This document shows positions 16,436 through 24,436 of a DNA stretch of 64,000 bases, one piece after another (the stretch's first letter is position 1; each line of letters starts with the position of its first letter). Source of the DNA: Cohnella abietis (GTDB lineage: Bacteria > Bacillota > Bacilli > Paenibacillales > Paenibacillaceae); assembly GCF_004295585.1 (NCBI RefSeq), contig NZ_AP019400.1:6378501-6442500 (forward strand). Reading direction: 5' to 3'. The notes beneath the pieces were generated by a model. The model made no database searches, was not told the origin of the DNA, and saw only the letters and a list, made by a program, of their open reading frames with translations. The position numbers and the translations under genes are program-made.

Positions 16436-18405
16436 TAGACAACCCTCCTCGCCGCAGCTTCTGTGCGTTTAATTTCATCGACCGAGATATAGTAATCCGT
16501 TTTATAACGGAAAGAGTGTACGAGCATACAGACAGCAACACCGATTAAACCAGGAATAGCCATCCACAACCAATCGAATACGAAGCCAAAACCCGCCACA
16601 AACCAGAATGCCGACATGACAAAAGGAATACCCGAGTTTTTCGGCATGTGAATCGGTTCAAGCTGCGGCCGTGGCTTAGGCGCATGACCTTGAGCAATTC
16701 GCTGCTTTTCTTCCCAGAAATCATCCTTCTCAGTCACTTGAGGCAATGTGGCAAAATTATAAAGCGGAGCCGGTGATGGAATGGTCCATTCAAGCGTTCT
16801 TCCGTCCCAAGGATCGCCAGTCGTATCTTTCTCCATGAACTTAATGCTGTGCAAAATTTGCCAAACCTGAAAGAGGAATCCGATTCCCATTAAGAAACCA
16901 CCGATGGTCGAGGTCAGATTGAGCTCATACCAGCCCTTATCCCAGCCGTAGCTGCTTACGCGACGGGTCATCCCCATCAAGCCAAGGAAATATTGCGGCA
17001 TAAAGCACACATAGAAACCGATATTCCACGTCCAGAAAGCCCATTTGCCGATTTTTTCGTTCAGCTTGAAGCCGAACACCTTCGGCCACCAGTAATATAG
17101 TCCCGCGAAATATCCGAAGGCAACACCACCAATGAGCACCTGATGGAAGTGGGCAATTAGAAAGTAGCTATTATGGAACTGAAAGTCAGCCGGTGCGACG
17201 GACAGCAGTACTCCCGTCATCCCCCCTACAACGAAGCAGGGAATGAAGCCAATCATCCAGAGCATCGGCGTTGGGAAGGAAAGTCTTCCGCGGTACATAG
17301 TGAACAGCCAGTTAAACACCTTAACACCTGTCGGAATAGCTATGATCATCGTCGTTACCGCAAAGAACGCGTTGACATTTGCTCCCGACCCCATCGTAAA
17401 GAAGTGATGCGCCCAGGTGAAGAAAGAGAGCAAGCTAATACTCATCAAGGCAAATACCATCGATTTGTATCCAAACAGTTTTTTCTTAGCGAATGTCGCT
17501 GCGATCTCCGAGAAAATACCGAAGGCAGGAAGCACGACGATATACACCTCCGGATGTCCCCACATCCAGATAAGGTTAATATACATCATCGGATTTCCCC
17601 CGCCATCTAGCGTAAAGAAATGCGCTCCGAGGTAGCGATCTATGAAGAGCAAGGCAAGAGTAACAGTCAAGATTGGGAATGCTAGTATTATTGTCAGACA
17701 GCTCGAGAGCACTGACCATGAGAACATCGGCATTTTCATCAGCTTCATGCCTGGTGCACGCATCTTAAGAATGGTCACTATAAAGTTGATTCCTGTCATC
17801 AGACTCCCGATTCCAGATATCTGAATACCCCAAATATAGAAGTCTTGCCCTACTCCAGGGCTGTGTGAAATTCCGGATAATGGCGGATACGACAACCACC
17901 CTGCATCAGGCGAACCACCGATAACGAACGATACGTTAAACAGCATCGCACCAAAGAAGAACAACCAGAAGCTTAGGGAGTTAAGGAATGGAAAAGCAAC
18001 GTCCCTTGCACCTAGCTGAAGCGGAACGACCAGGTTAAATAATCCGAACATGAGCGGCATCGCCATGAACAATATCATGATGACCCCATGAGTCGTAAAG
18101 ATCTGATTATAGTGTTCCGGAGAAAGGAATTCCGAATCCGGAATTGCAAGCTGCGTCCGCATGAGCAACGCATCGACTCCGCCACGGAATAGCATGAGCA
18201 ATGACGCAATCACGTACATGATGCCGATTTTCTTATGATCGACAGTCGTTAGCCAATCACGCCACAGCCACGTCCATTTTTTGAAATAGGTAAGCGCGAA
18301 TACGACTGCAATAATTGTAAGTCCAATGGAGACGTCAGCTCCATAGATAAGTGGATCGCCCGTAACGAAGAAATCAGAGGCGAAATCTTTAATTTTGTCT
18401 AACAT
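16435..18405 (-). CDS. qoxB: Quinol oxidase subunit I (haem-copper)
   Basis: 656 residues with 14-15 predicted helices, as in CyoB/QoxB. The cross-linked His-Tyr site W-G-H-P-E-V-Y, the Cu-B His pair in T-W-A-H-H-F-F-T, and the haem ligands in I-A-H-F-H-Q-V-L are all present, as is the low-spin haem His in F-T-T-H-G-V-I-M. It catalyses O2 reduction to water with proton pumping. That the electron donor is quinol rather than cytochrome c is inferred from subunit II, which lacks Cu-A ligands. Confidence 0.97.
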   Translation of the reverse strand: MLDKIKDFASDFFVTGDPLIYGADVSIGLTIIAVVFALTYFKKWTWLWRDWLTTVDHKKIGIMYVIASLLMLFRGGVDALLMRTQLAIPDSEFLSPEHYNQIFTTHGVIMILFMAMPLMFGLFNLVVPLQLGARDVAFPFLNSLSFWLFFFGAMLFNVSFVIGGSPDAGWLSYPPLSGISHSPGVGQDFYIWGIQISGIGSLMTGINFIVTILKMRAPGMKLMKMPMFSWSVLSSCLTIILAFPILTVTLALLFIDRYLGAHFFTLDGGGNPMMYINLIWMWGHPEVYIVVLPAFGIFSEIAATFAKKKLFGYKSMVFALMSISLLSFFTWAHHFFTMGSGANVNAFFAVTTMIIAIPTGVKVFNWLFTMYRGRLSFPTPMLWMIGFIPCFVVGGMTGVLLSVAPADFQFHNSYFLIAHFHQVLIGGVAFGYFAGLYYWWPKVFGFKLNEKIGKWAFWTWNIGFYVCFMPQYFLGLMGMTRRVSSYGWDKGWYELNLTSTIGGFLMGIGFLFQVWQILHSIKFMEKDTTGDPWDGRTLEWTIPSPAPLYNFATLPQVTEKDDFWEEKQRIAQGHAPKPRPQLEPIHMPKNSGIPFVMSAFWFVAGFGFVFDWLWMAIPGLIGVAVCMLVHSFRYKTDYYISVDEIKRTEAAARRVV

Positions 18406-18425
18406 GCAGGCACCTTCCTTTCCCT

Positions 18426-19412
18426 TTACTTCGTATGACCTTCATGATTTGTTGAAGAATGATCTTCCTTTTCTATTACAGGCGCTTTATCACTATCAGC
18501 GGCTTTGTCCGAATTTGAATGAGAGCCATGCTCATTATTATTACTTCCACCCTCAGAAGAAGGATGATTATGACCACCGTACTTCGTCACAATTTCTTGG
18601 AACAATCCTGTTGGAATGGAAGAGAACGTTTCAACCTCTGACACACCCGGAATCGCTAATTGCTCATAACCTTCCTTAGTAAGGGCAGGTGAAGAGTCCT
18701 TAACGCTTTGTACCCAAGTATCAAATTCCTCTTGAGAGGTAGCTTTGGCTGTAAACTGCATTTTCCCGAACTCACGTCCGCTAAAGTTAGCACCCATACC
18801 TAAGTAAGAGCCAGGCTCATTTGCAATGAGATGAAGCTTCATAGCCATCCCAGACATTGTGTAAATTTGGCCGCCTAGCTGTGGAATCCAGAAAGAATTC
18901 ATTGGAGCGTCGGAGGTAAGTTCAAATTGTATCGGTACATTATCAGGAAACTGAATATAGTTAACCGTCGCTATACCCTGATCAGGATATTGGAATAGCC
19001 ACTTCCAGTCCAACGAGGTCACTTGAATGACAATTGGCTCTGCTTCATGCTCAAGTGGTTTTGACGGCTCAAGCTTATAAGAATATTGAACAGTTATGAC
19101 AGCAAGTATCGCTATTATTACAATGGGAATGGACCACCAGATCGTTTCGAGCTTCGTGCTATGCTCCCAGTTGGGATCGTACTTTGCCTTTTTCTCCTTA
19201 CGATATTTCCATACAATATAGAATGTAAGAATCAACACTGGCACGATAACCACCAAACAAAGCACGGTGGAAATAATGATCAAATCCAATTGGTGCTTGC
19301 CGATTTCTCCTTTCGGATTCAGCACGATCAACTTATCGCCACATCCGGTCATTAGAATCGTCATCGCAAGTAGCGACATCATTGCCGTAAGGCGTCGAAG
19401 CCCTTTCATCAT
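18426..19412 (-). CDS. qoxA: Quinol oxidase subunit II, lipoprotein
   Basis: A signal peptide with lipobox M-T-G-C is followed by two membrane helices and the cupredoxin domain (about residues 120-250). The Cu-A ligand region reads G-A-N-F-S-G-R-E-F-G-K-M, with no C-x3-C, so this is a quinol and not a cytochrome c oxidase. The C-terminal 50 residues are His-, Ser- and Asn-rich. The start is ambiguous because ATG-GGA-GAG-ATG-GAA-ATG occurs. I chose the ATG at 19412, which has GGAGAG six bases upstream; 19427 is the alternative. Confidence 0.93.
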   Translation of the reverse strand: MMKGLRRLTAMMSLLAMTILMTGCGDKLIVLNPKGEIGKHQLDLIIISTVLCLVVIVPVLILTFYIVWKYRKEKKAKYDPNWEHSTKLETIWWSIPIVIIAILAVITVQYSYKLEPSKPLEHEAEPIVIQVTSLDWKWLFQYPDQGIATVNYIQFPDNVPIQFELTSDAPMNSFWIPQLGGQIYTMSGMAMKLHLIANEPGSYLGMGANFSGREFGKMQFTAKATSQEEFDTWVQSVKDSSPALTKEGYEQLAIPGVSEVETFSSIPTGLFQEIVTKYGGHNHPSSEGGSNNNEHGSHSNSDKAADSDKAPVIEKEDHSSTNHEGHTK

Positions 19413-19655
19413 TTCCATCTCTCCCATCTTCTTGCTAAACCATTACCCTTTTATAGAAACCCGAAAGCATTTAATGCCGAGGGCTGTCGAAATTTCAGTG
19501 CTTCAGAAACTCAGCATCCCCTCTTCTGTAATCAACATATCAGAAAGATCAGCAATGTTCTGCACAGTTAACAAAGGCGACAAATAAACGTTGAAATTTC
19601 GCAATACTTTGTTCACCGTTTTGACGAATTGTGAATTTTATTACATACTTTTAAC
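19413..19655 (-). other. Upstream region of the oxidase operon
   Basis: About 240 bases of AT-rich non-coding sequence that must hold the oxidase promoter. I see no unambiguous -35/-10 pair, RNA structure or small gene with a ribosome binding site. Confidence 0.4.
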
Positions 19656-19702
19656 AAAAAAAGATCGCACCCGCAGGAAGAACCTGCAAGTGCGATCTTT
19701 TT
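19656..19702. terminator. Terminator downstream of the 78-aa membrane protein
   Basis: Arms AAAAGATCGCAC and GTGCGATCTTTT with an inner GCAGG/CCTGC stem. T-runs exist on both strands. It ends the minus-strand gene with stop at 19713. Confidence 0.9.
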
Positions 19703-19712
19703 CCGAAGCTTC

Positions 19713-19949
19713 TTAGACAAGCTCCTCTGCAGCTGTTGCTGGAGAGGCTTCCTGGTTTTTCTGCATAAGTGGAGCAATTACACCGAAAAGCATAATTTGA
19801 CTTCCTCCAATTAAGAAACCAATTCCGACCATCAAGCCTAGGTTGCGATCGTTAAACTGTGCAATGTTCATAAGGCAACAGAGAACACCTACACCAATAA
19901 TAATCATGGCAACCCATTTCAACATACGTGACATTTCTTTATTTTTCAT
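19713..19949 (-). CDS. Small membrane protein (78 aa), unknown
   Basis: Two hydrophobic helices (V-A-M-I-I-I-G-V-G-V-L-C-C and L-M-V-G-I-G-F-L-I-G-G) and a short acidic tail. The ATG at 19949 follows GGGAGGAG by about ten bases; a longer GTG reading from 19997 has no site. I do not recognise a family. It has its own terminator and stands alone between the oxidase operon and a solute-binding lipoprotein gene. Confidence 0.75.
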   Translation of the reverse strand: MKNKEMSRMLKWVAMIIIGVGVLCCLMNIAQFNDRNLGLMVGIGFLIGGSQIMLFGVIAPLMQKNQEASPATAAEELV

Positions 19950-20036
19950 GAGGCTCAGCTCCTCCCGTGAAAGCGCTATATGTGAATATTCTATCACAAC
20001 CTTGTGACGAATTAAAGTCGAAATTCACATTTTAGA

Positions 20037-20054
20037 CAAAAACGGGCTAGAGCC
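20037..20054 (-). terminator. Weak terminator after the solute-binding protein gene
   Basis: On the minus strand ACGG-loop-CCGT is followed by TTTTTG, 15 bases after the stop at 20069. The stem is short. Confidence 0.45.
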
Positions 20055-20068
20055 GTGCAAGCGAACGG

Positions 20069-21520
20069 TTATTCTGCAGGTACAGGTGCAACAGCAGCTT
20101 CAGGTGCCTGCTCGATAGCTATGCCCGGCTCATTCGATTTAGCTTCTGTATCGCCCTTTTTGCTGCTAAGCTCGGTTAGAAGCTGTTGACCTTTAGTTTG
20201 AATGTTATCTAGAGCTTCCGATATTTTTAGTGTGCCAGCAGTTACGCCTTGCATCTCCTGCTGTGTCAAGCCCTCGAATCTCATGTAAAATTCCTGTGGA
20301 AGCTTATCAAAGTCCTTATACATGTTCGATTGCGTCGGCTTAAGGCTGTAGAAAGCTTCCATGTGATGGCCATCCTCGTTGCTAAGGAACTGCGTTCGAG
20401 TTGGAAAGCCACCATTCTGAGTTTTAGAAGTCACCCTTGCAAATTCTGGTCCATTGACGTAGCTTACAAATTTCCAAGCAGCATCTATGTTCGGTGATTT
20501 AACGTCAATAGCAAATATTTGGTTAAGGCTCATTCCCGTGCTTTCGTCAGGTGATTGCGGATTTACAGGAACAGTCACTAAATCCCAATTCTGAACACCC
20601 TTATCTTTAAGAACGGTTTTAGCTGTTTTTATCTGTTCTAATAAGTAGTTGCCATCAATGCTCATTGCAACCTTACCTCCAATGAATGGATCACTAAGAA
20701 GGTAACTCTCGTATGTGCCGCCTTGGTTATTTGCATAAGGATCTTCTGTATAGAGGGAGCCTGACTTTATCGCCTTATCCGCTAGCTCGAACGCAGCTTT
20801 CCATGAATCTGAATTAATCATCATCTTCATAGTCGTTGGGTTAATATAGGAAAGCCCTTGAGAAGACCCAATATTAAGGCCTAAATAATATAAGCTGCTT
20901 TGATAACCTTGTTTTAATCCATATACGCGGTCTTCCTTCGTACCATTGGTAGGGAATCTCTCAGCCAGCTGCAATAACTTATCCCAGCTCATTCGATCCT
21001 CTGGGAAGGGGACTCCGTATTTGGTAAAAAGATCTTTATTGTAGTAGATCGCTTGACCGTAGAAGTTAGGTGTTAATCCATATAAAACCCCATCGCTTTG
21101 TTGTTTTATATAGTCAATAACTCCTGGCACTATGCCTTCAATATCATATTTATCTTTTTTAATTAAGGTGTCGAGATTGTATAGCTTCCCTTCACCAGCC
21201 ATTCTCGCATACTCGTCTGTACTGAGCATCAAGACATCCGGCTTCTTCTCATCAATAAATTCCTGCATCGCTTTTTTCATATCCTTGCCTTCTTCATAAT
21301 TGACACTTTGAGTAGAAATAATTTCTACCTCAACCTCAGGATACAGTGCGGAGAATAGCATACCATACTGCTGATAGAAGCCTCTCTCATCGTAATACAT
21401 AACTTTAATAGATGACTTTTGTCCGTCCTTAGAGTCATTTCCGCCAGAGCTACAACCCGCCAGAATTCCTGCAAGCATGGCAATAAATAAACCTATAGTC
21501 AAAATTCGATTCGTACGCAT
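20069..21520 (-). CDS. Extracellular solute-binding lipoprotein, family 1 (483 aa)
   Basis: A signal peptide with lipobox L-A-G-C near residue 22 precedes a two-lobe SBP_bac_1 fold, with M-S-W-D-K-L-L-Q-L-A-E-R, G-L-T-P-N-F-Y-G-Q-A-I-Y-Y-N-K-D-L-F and the late N-G-P-E-F-A-R segment. Such proteins deliver sugars to ABC importers. No permease or ATPase of the carbohydrate importer type lies beside it, so its partner must be elsewhere or it has become a sensor. It ends in an unusual Ala/Pro/Glu-rich tail (A-P-E-A-A-V-A-P-V-P-A-E). Confidence 0.92.
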   Translation of the reverse strand: MRTNRILTIGLFIAMLAGILAGCSSGGNDSKDGQKSSIKVMYYDERGFYQQYGMLFSALYPEVEVEIISTQSVNYEEGKDMKKAMQEFIDEKKPDVLMLSTDEYARMAGEGKLYNLDTLIKKDKYDIEGIVPGVIDYIKQQSDGVLYGLTPNFYGQAIYYNKDLFTKYGVPFPEDRMSWDKLLQLAERFPTNGTKEDRVYGLKQGYQSSLYYLGLNIGSSQGLSYINPTTMKMMINSDSWKAAFELADKAIKSGSLYTEDPYANNQGGTYESYLLSDPFIGGKVAMSIDGNYLLEQIKTAKTVLKDKGVQNWDLVTVPVNPQSPDESTGMSLNQIFAIDVKSPNIDAAWKFVSYVNGPEFARVTSKTQNGGFPTRTQFLSNEDGHHMEAFYSLKPTQSNMYKDFDKLPQEFYMRFEGLTQQEMQGVTAGTLKISEALDNIQTKGQQLLTELSSKKGDTEAKSNEPGIAIEQAPEAAVAPVPAE

Positions 21521-21697
21521 GAATACACTTCCTTCTTCTATTGGATATATGTATTTTAAGAGTAATTCTCCAGCAACCCCCTTTGCCTCCCATAATTTGA
21601 CTCCATTTTTACATATTGTACCATAATGGCATTTGATAGTTTGTTAAATTTTTCTTAAAAGAGCCTTATTTTTATATGATATTAGTAGGATGAGAAC

Positions 21698-22690
21698 CTA
21701 AATCTTAAACCTAATACGTGTCAGGTAGCGGATGATATTCAAACCAAGGAACACACCTGCAAGAGCTCCAATGTAATACCAAATCAAACGACTTTGACTA
21801 TAAAAAAAGCCAGACAGTATTGATCCACTCGCCAATGCGAAGCACACCACAAAGCTGATCTGTACTGCCCGTTCCCACCCTCTGAAAATAAGCAGCTTCC
21901 CATTGTTTTCTGTACGGGTGCGTATAAATGCCATTAACCCGCCACCGACAGTTATAGCCAATAATCCGCCCATAATCATGACGTACTTAAGAGTAATTTG
22001 AATGTGGTCTACTGCAACATAGTTTATGGGGTTGAAATACTGCTCTATTTTATAATACGAATTAGCATTAATGGGGATATTATTAATCCGCAAGAAGGAT
22101 TGAACCAATGTCCATAACGAGTAGGGCAAAATTAAAATCAAAAGCGAGAACACGCTTTGAGAGGCTATACTCCCGCATATGGTTCCTATAAACATAGCAA
22201 GCGAGTATACTGCCCCTACTGACAACACAGTGTATAGAACCTCTTTGACGTGAAAAGCAAGACTAAAATAGGAAGAAACCGGTGAGCTCGCAATAATAGC
22301 CATATCAATAAGTGTATTAATAAGTAATGAACCGATTAACAGCCCGGTGCCAAACAACCACTTGGTAACAAAGATGCTGCTCCGAGAATAGGGAAATGAG
22401 AAGAGTAATTCCTGAGAACCGTTTCTTCTCTCCCAGCCTACCTGTACAAACGCTAACACAAATAAGGCGATCATTAGCCAAATTCGGCTACCGGACTCGA
22501 AAGCGCCATATTGATAAGCATCAAGGGTATGACGAACAGCGCTCACATTCCTGTCGATCCATTCGGGCTCGCCCATAAACCATGAATTGTATCGTTGCAA
22601 TCCCAATGTTAACAAATGACCCAGAGGTAATATCCACAGAATGGCACTCGCTTGCTTCGCTTCCCTTAACGCCAACGACTTAATCCACAT
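21698..22690 (-). CDS. ABC-2 type transporter permease (330 aa)
   Basis: Six or more hydrophobic helices. The N-terminal half has the pattern of ABC-2 permeases (Q-V-G-W-E-R-R-N-G-S-Q-E-L-L-F-S-F-P-Y-S-R, the coupling region between helices 2 and 3). It is encoded directly after its ATPase with an 11-base overlap. The trio GntR-ATPase-permease is like ytrABC(DEF) of Bacillus, induced by cell-envelope stress. The substrate is unknown. Confidence 0.9.
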   Translation of the reverse strand: MWIKSLALREAKQASAILWILPLGHLLTLGLQRYNSWFMGEPEWIDRNVSAVRHTLDAYQYGAFESGSRIWLMIALFVLAFVQVGWERRNGSQELLFSFPYSRSSIFVTKWLFGTGLLIGSLLINTLIDMAIIASSPVSSYFSLAFHVKEVLYTVLSVGAVYSLAMFIGTICGSIASQSVFSLLILILPYSLWTLVQSFLRINNIPINANSYYKIEQYFNPINYVAVDHIQITLKYVMIMGGLLAITVGGGLMAFIRTRTENNGKLLIFRGWERAVQISFVVCFALASGSILSGFFYSQSRLIWYYIGALAGVFLGLNIIRYLTRIRFKI

Positions 22691-23564
22691 GCTTACGACC
22701 TCCCAGCTTCCACACGAACAAATCCTCCAGCTTCATTGGCAATGGCTCCATTAATAGCGGATTAAACTTACCCATTTCCTCCAATATGCTAATTTGAGCT
22801 TTCGTATCTACTAATACTGTATATACACGCCCAACTCGATCCAAGACATGGACACTTGGAGATTTCAGCCACACCGTAGGAGCCTCTTCTCGGAATACGA
22901 CTTGAAACTTGCAGATGGCTCCATTCGTCGCATCCGTTATAGAGTGCGTTTCTATTGCTCCATCCTTCATTAGCAGTATCGTATCCGCGATTCTTTCAAG
23001 CTCCCCCAGCATGTGGGAGGAGATGACGAGCGTCGTGCCCTCTTCCGCAGCTTCCATCAGTAATTTCGTTATCTGCTTGTTGGCTATGATATCAATCCCG
23101 TTCGTTGGCTCGTCCAGCAATATGTATTGCGCTTTAGTAGATAATCCAAGAGCGATGCTGAACATCATCCGCATTCCTTTAGAGAATTGCCTGATTTTTC
23201 GATTGTGCGGGAGCTCCAGTCTATGTAGCGTTTCTTTGAAATAATCTCTATCGAAGAAAGGGTAGACTCGGGAAAATAACTGAGCGCTATCCATAGCTGT
23301 ATAGTTCAATAACGCCTCTGGGCTATCGGGTATAAAAACAATGTTCATCTTGTTTCCAGGCGAGCTGTAGATGGACTCCCCCTCATACTCCACGGTCCCA
23401 GAATCCGGAGTAAGAACACCAGCCATCGTCTTGAATAGCGTTGTTTTACCGGTTCCATTACGCCCTACCACTCCAACAACCTGTCCCGGCATAAGCTTGA
23501 AATTAACATTCCGCAGCACTACCTGCTTATCTATCGTCTTATTCAGGTCTCTTACTACTAGCAT
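22680..23564 (-). CDS. ABC transporter ATP-binding protein (294 aa)
   Basis: Walker A G-R-N-G-T-G-K-T-T-L (about residues 34-43), signature Q-F-S-K-G-M-R-M-M, Walker B Y-I-L-L-D-E-P-T-N-G-I-D and the H-loop S-S-H-M are all present. The first 220 residues are the nucleotide domain, and the last 70 form a family-specific tail. It overlaps the GntR gene by 26 bases and the permease gene by 11, so the three are one transcript. It powers the membrane partner encoded next. Confidence 0.96.
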   Translation of the reverse strand: MLVVRDLNKTIDKQVVLRNVNFKLMPGQVVGVVGRNGTGKTTLFKTMAGVLTPDSGTVEYEGESIYSSPGNKMNIVFIPDSPEALLNYTAMDSAQLFSRVYPFFDRDYFKETLHRLELPHNRKIRQFSKGMRMMFSIALGLSTKAQYILLDEPTNGIDIIANKQITKLLMEAAEEGTTLVISSHMLGELERIADTILLMKDGAIETHSITDATNGAICKFQVVFREEAPTVWLKSPSVHVLDRVGRVYTVLVDTKAQISILEEMGKFNPLLMEPLPMKLEDLFVWKLGGRKHVD

Positions 23565-23949
23565 CTGTTTCCCCCCAGTAATGTTCGACTTCTTGATTTA
23601 TCCACTTTTGAAAATCCACCTTAGCCACACCTAAATGACGAGCTTCCACAACTAGTCGCTTTAGCTCCTCACGAAGCTGCTTGTGCCTTTCCCGCTCCAT
23701 CCCCGGAGCTGAAGCTGGCTTACACACAAATGTACCCTTGCCTCTCACGGTTGCAATGACGCCCTGCCGTTCCAGCTCTTGGTAGGATTTCGCAACTGTA
23801 TTTGGATTGATGAGCAGCATGCCTGATAGCTCTCTAACGGAAGGAATCTTGTCCCCCTCGCGTAAAGCGCCTTTAACAATAAGCTCCTTCATTTGATTAA
23901 CGATTTGTTCGTAAATCGGTGACAGACTCCGTTCATTGATCTGTATCAT
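23539..23949 (-). CDS. GntR family regulator, YtrA subfamily (136 aa)
   Basis: M-I-Q-I-N-E-R-S-L-S-P-I-Y-E-Q-I opens a GntR winged helix (I-P-S-V-R-E-L-S-G-M-L-L-I-N-P-N-T-V-A-K-S-Y). It is followed by the short YtrA-type helical tail rather than a large ligand domain. The ATG at 23949 fits the family N-terminus; a GTG at 23964 is also possible. A perfect palindrome overlapping the promoter -10 just upstream is the likely operator, so it should repress the GntR-ABC operon. Confidence 0.93.
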   Translation of the reverse strand: MIQINERSLSPIYEQIVNQMKELIVKGALREGDKIPSVRELSGMLLINPNTVAKSYQELERQGVIATVRGKGTFVCKPASAPGMERERHKQLREELKRLVVEARHLGVAKVDFQKWINQEVEHYWGETDASSKRPE

Positions 23950-23993
23950 AGGCCATCTGGTCACTCCTTCGCCTCACGAGTGTATTACTAAAC

Positions 23994-24031
23994 ATAGTAC
24001 ACATAGTACTATTTAAACTTTAAAATGGCAA
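23994..24031 (-). promoter_or_regulatory. GntR-ABC operon promoter with palindromic operator
   Basis: On the minus strand TTGCCA (24026-24031) and TACTAT (24003-24008) are 17 bases apart. The perfect inverted repeat ATAGTAC-N5-GTACTAT (23994-24012) covers the -10 and the expected transcription start. YtrA-type repressors bind operators of this form. Confidence 0.85.
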
Positions 24032-24047
24032 CATAAAAAAAGGGGAA

Positions 24048-24286
24048 GGCCGTCCCATAAGGTAACTTATGGGACAGCCTTTTGCTTTATCTATCGATTA
24101 TAGTTTTTGCGGGAAAGTATCTCCTTGCGGTTGTTGATTGAGATCGTGAAATCTGAATGGGTAAACTCGTAACAAGGAGATTTCACGATCTCAAAGACAA
24201 ACGCTTCGCTCCTACAGGAGATACTTTCCCTCTTTTTATCATCGATTAAGATGAGAAAAAAGCAAAAAGAAACCTCCCTTTAGTCA
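24048..24286 (+). repeat. Structured intergenic repeat, copy 2
   Basis: Homologous to 5206-5440 but inverted in the genome. The outer arms are GGGAAAGTATCTCCT (24111-24125) and AGGAGATACTTTCCC (24216-24230). The inner arms are GAGATCGTGAAATCT (24140-24154) and AGATTTCACGATCTC (24178-24192). Relative to copy 1, one outer and two inner pairs differ, each on both arms so that pairing is kept. The element starts with a GTCCCATAAG/CTTATGGGAC hairpin and ends after CTCTTTTT and the shared AAAAAGAAACCTC block. The neighbouring interval to 24436 has no gene. Confidence 0.85.
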
Positions 24287-24436
24287 AATGGAGGTGTCGA
24301 GTTACCATTTTTTCACTTGCGCTTAATCTGCTCAACCAGCAGTTGAAAACGAAAGGTGTTGGCACAGGAATAGCTTCCCGCATCAACACTTTTTCGTCCA
24401 AACCTTCCTTACAATTCATTTTCTATCGTTCTATTT

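Noticed and set aside
17173..17610. 145-codon ORF opposite quinol oxidase subunit I
   Set aside because: It is antisense to the haem-copper core region and low in hydrophobic structure.
24048..24110. Insertion-sequence end based on GGCTGTCCC-type hairpin
   Set aside because: Similar termini occur on some transposons, but no transposase fragment or target duplication is visible at either copy.
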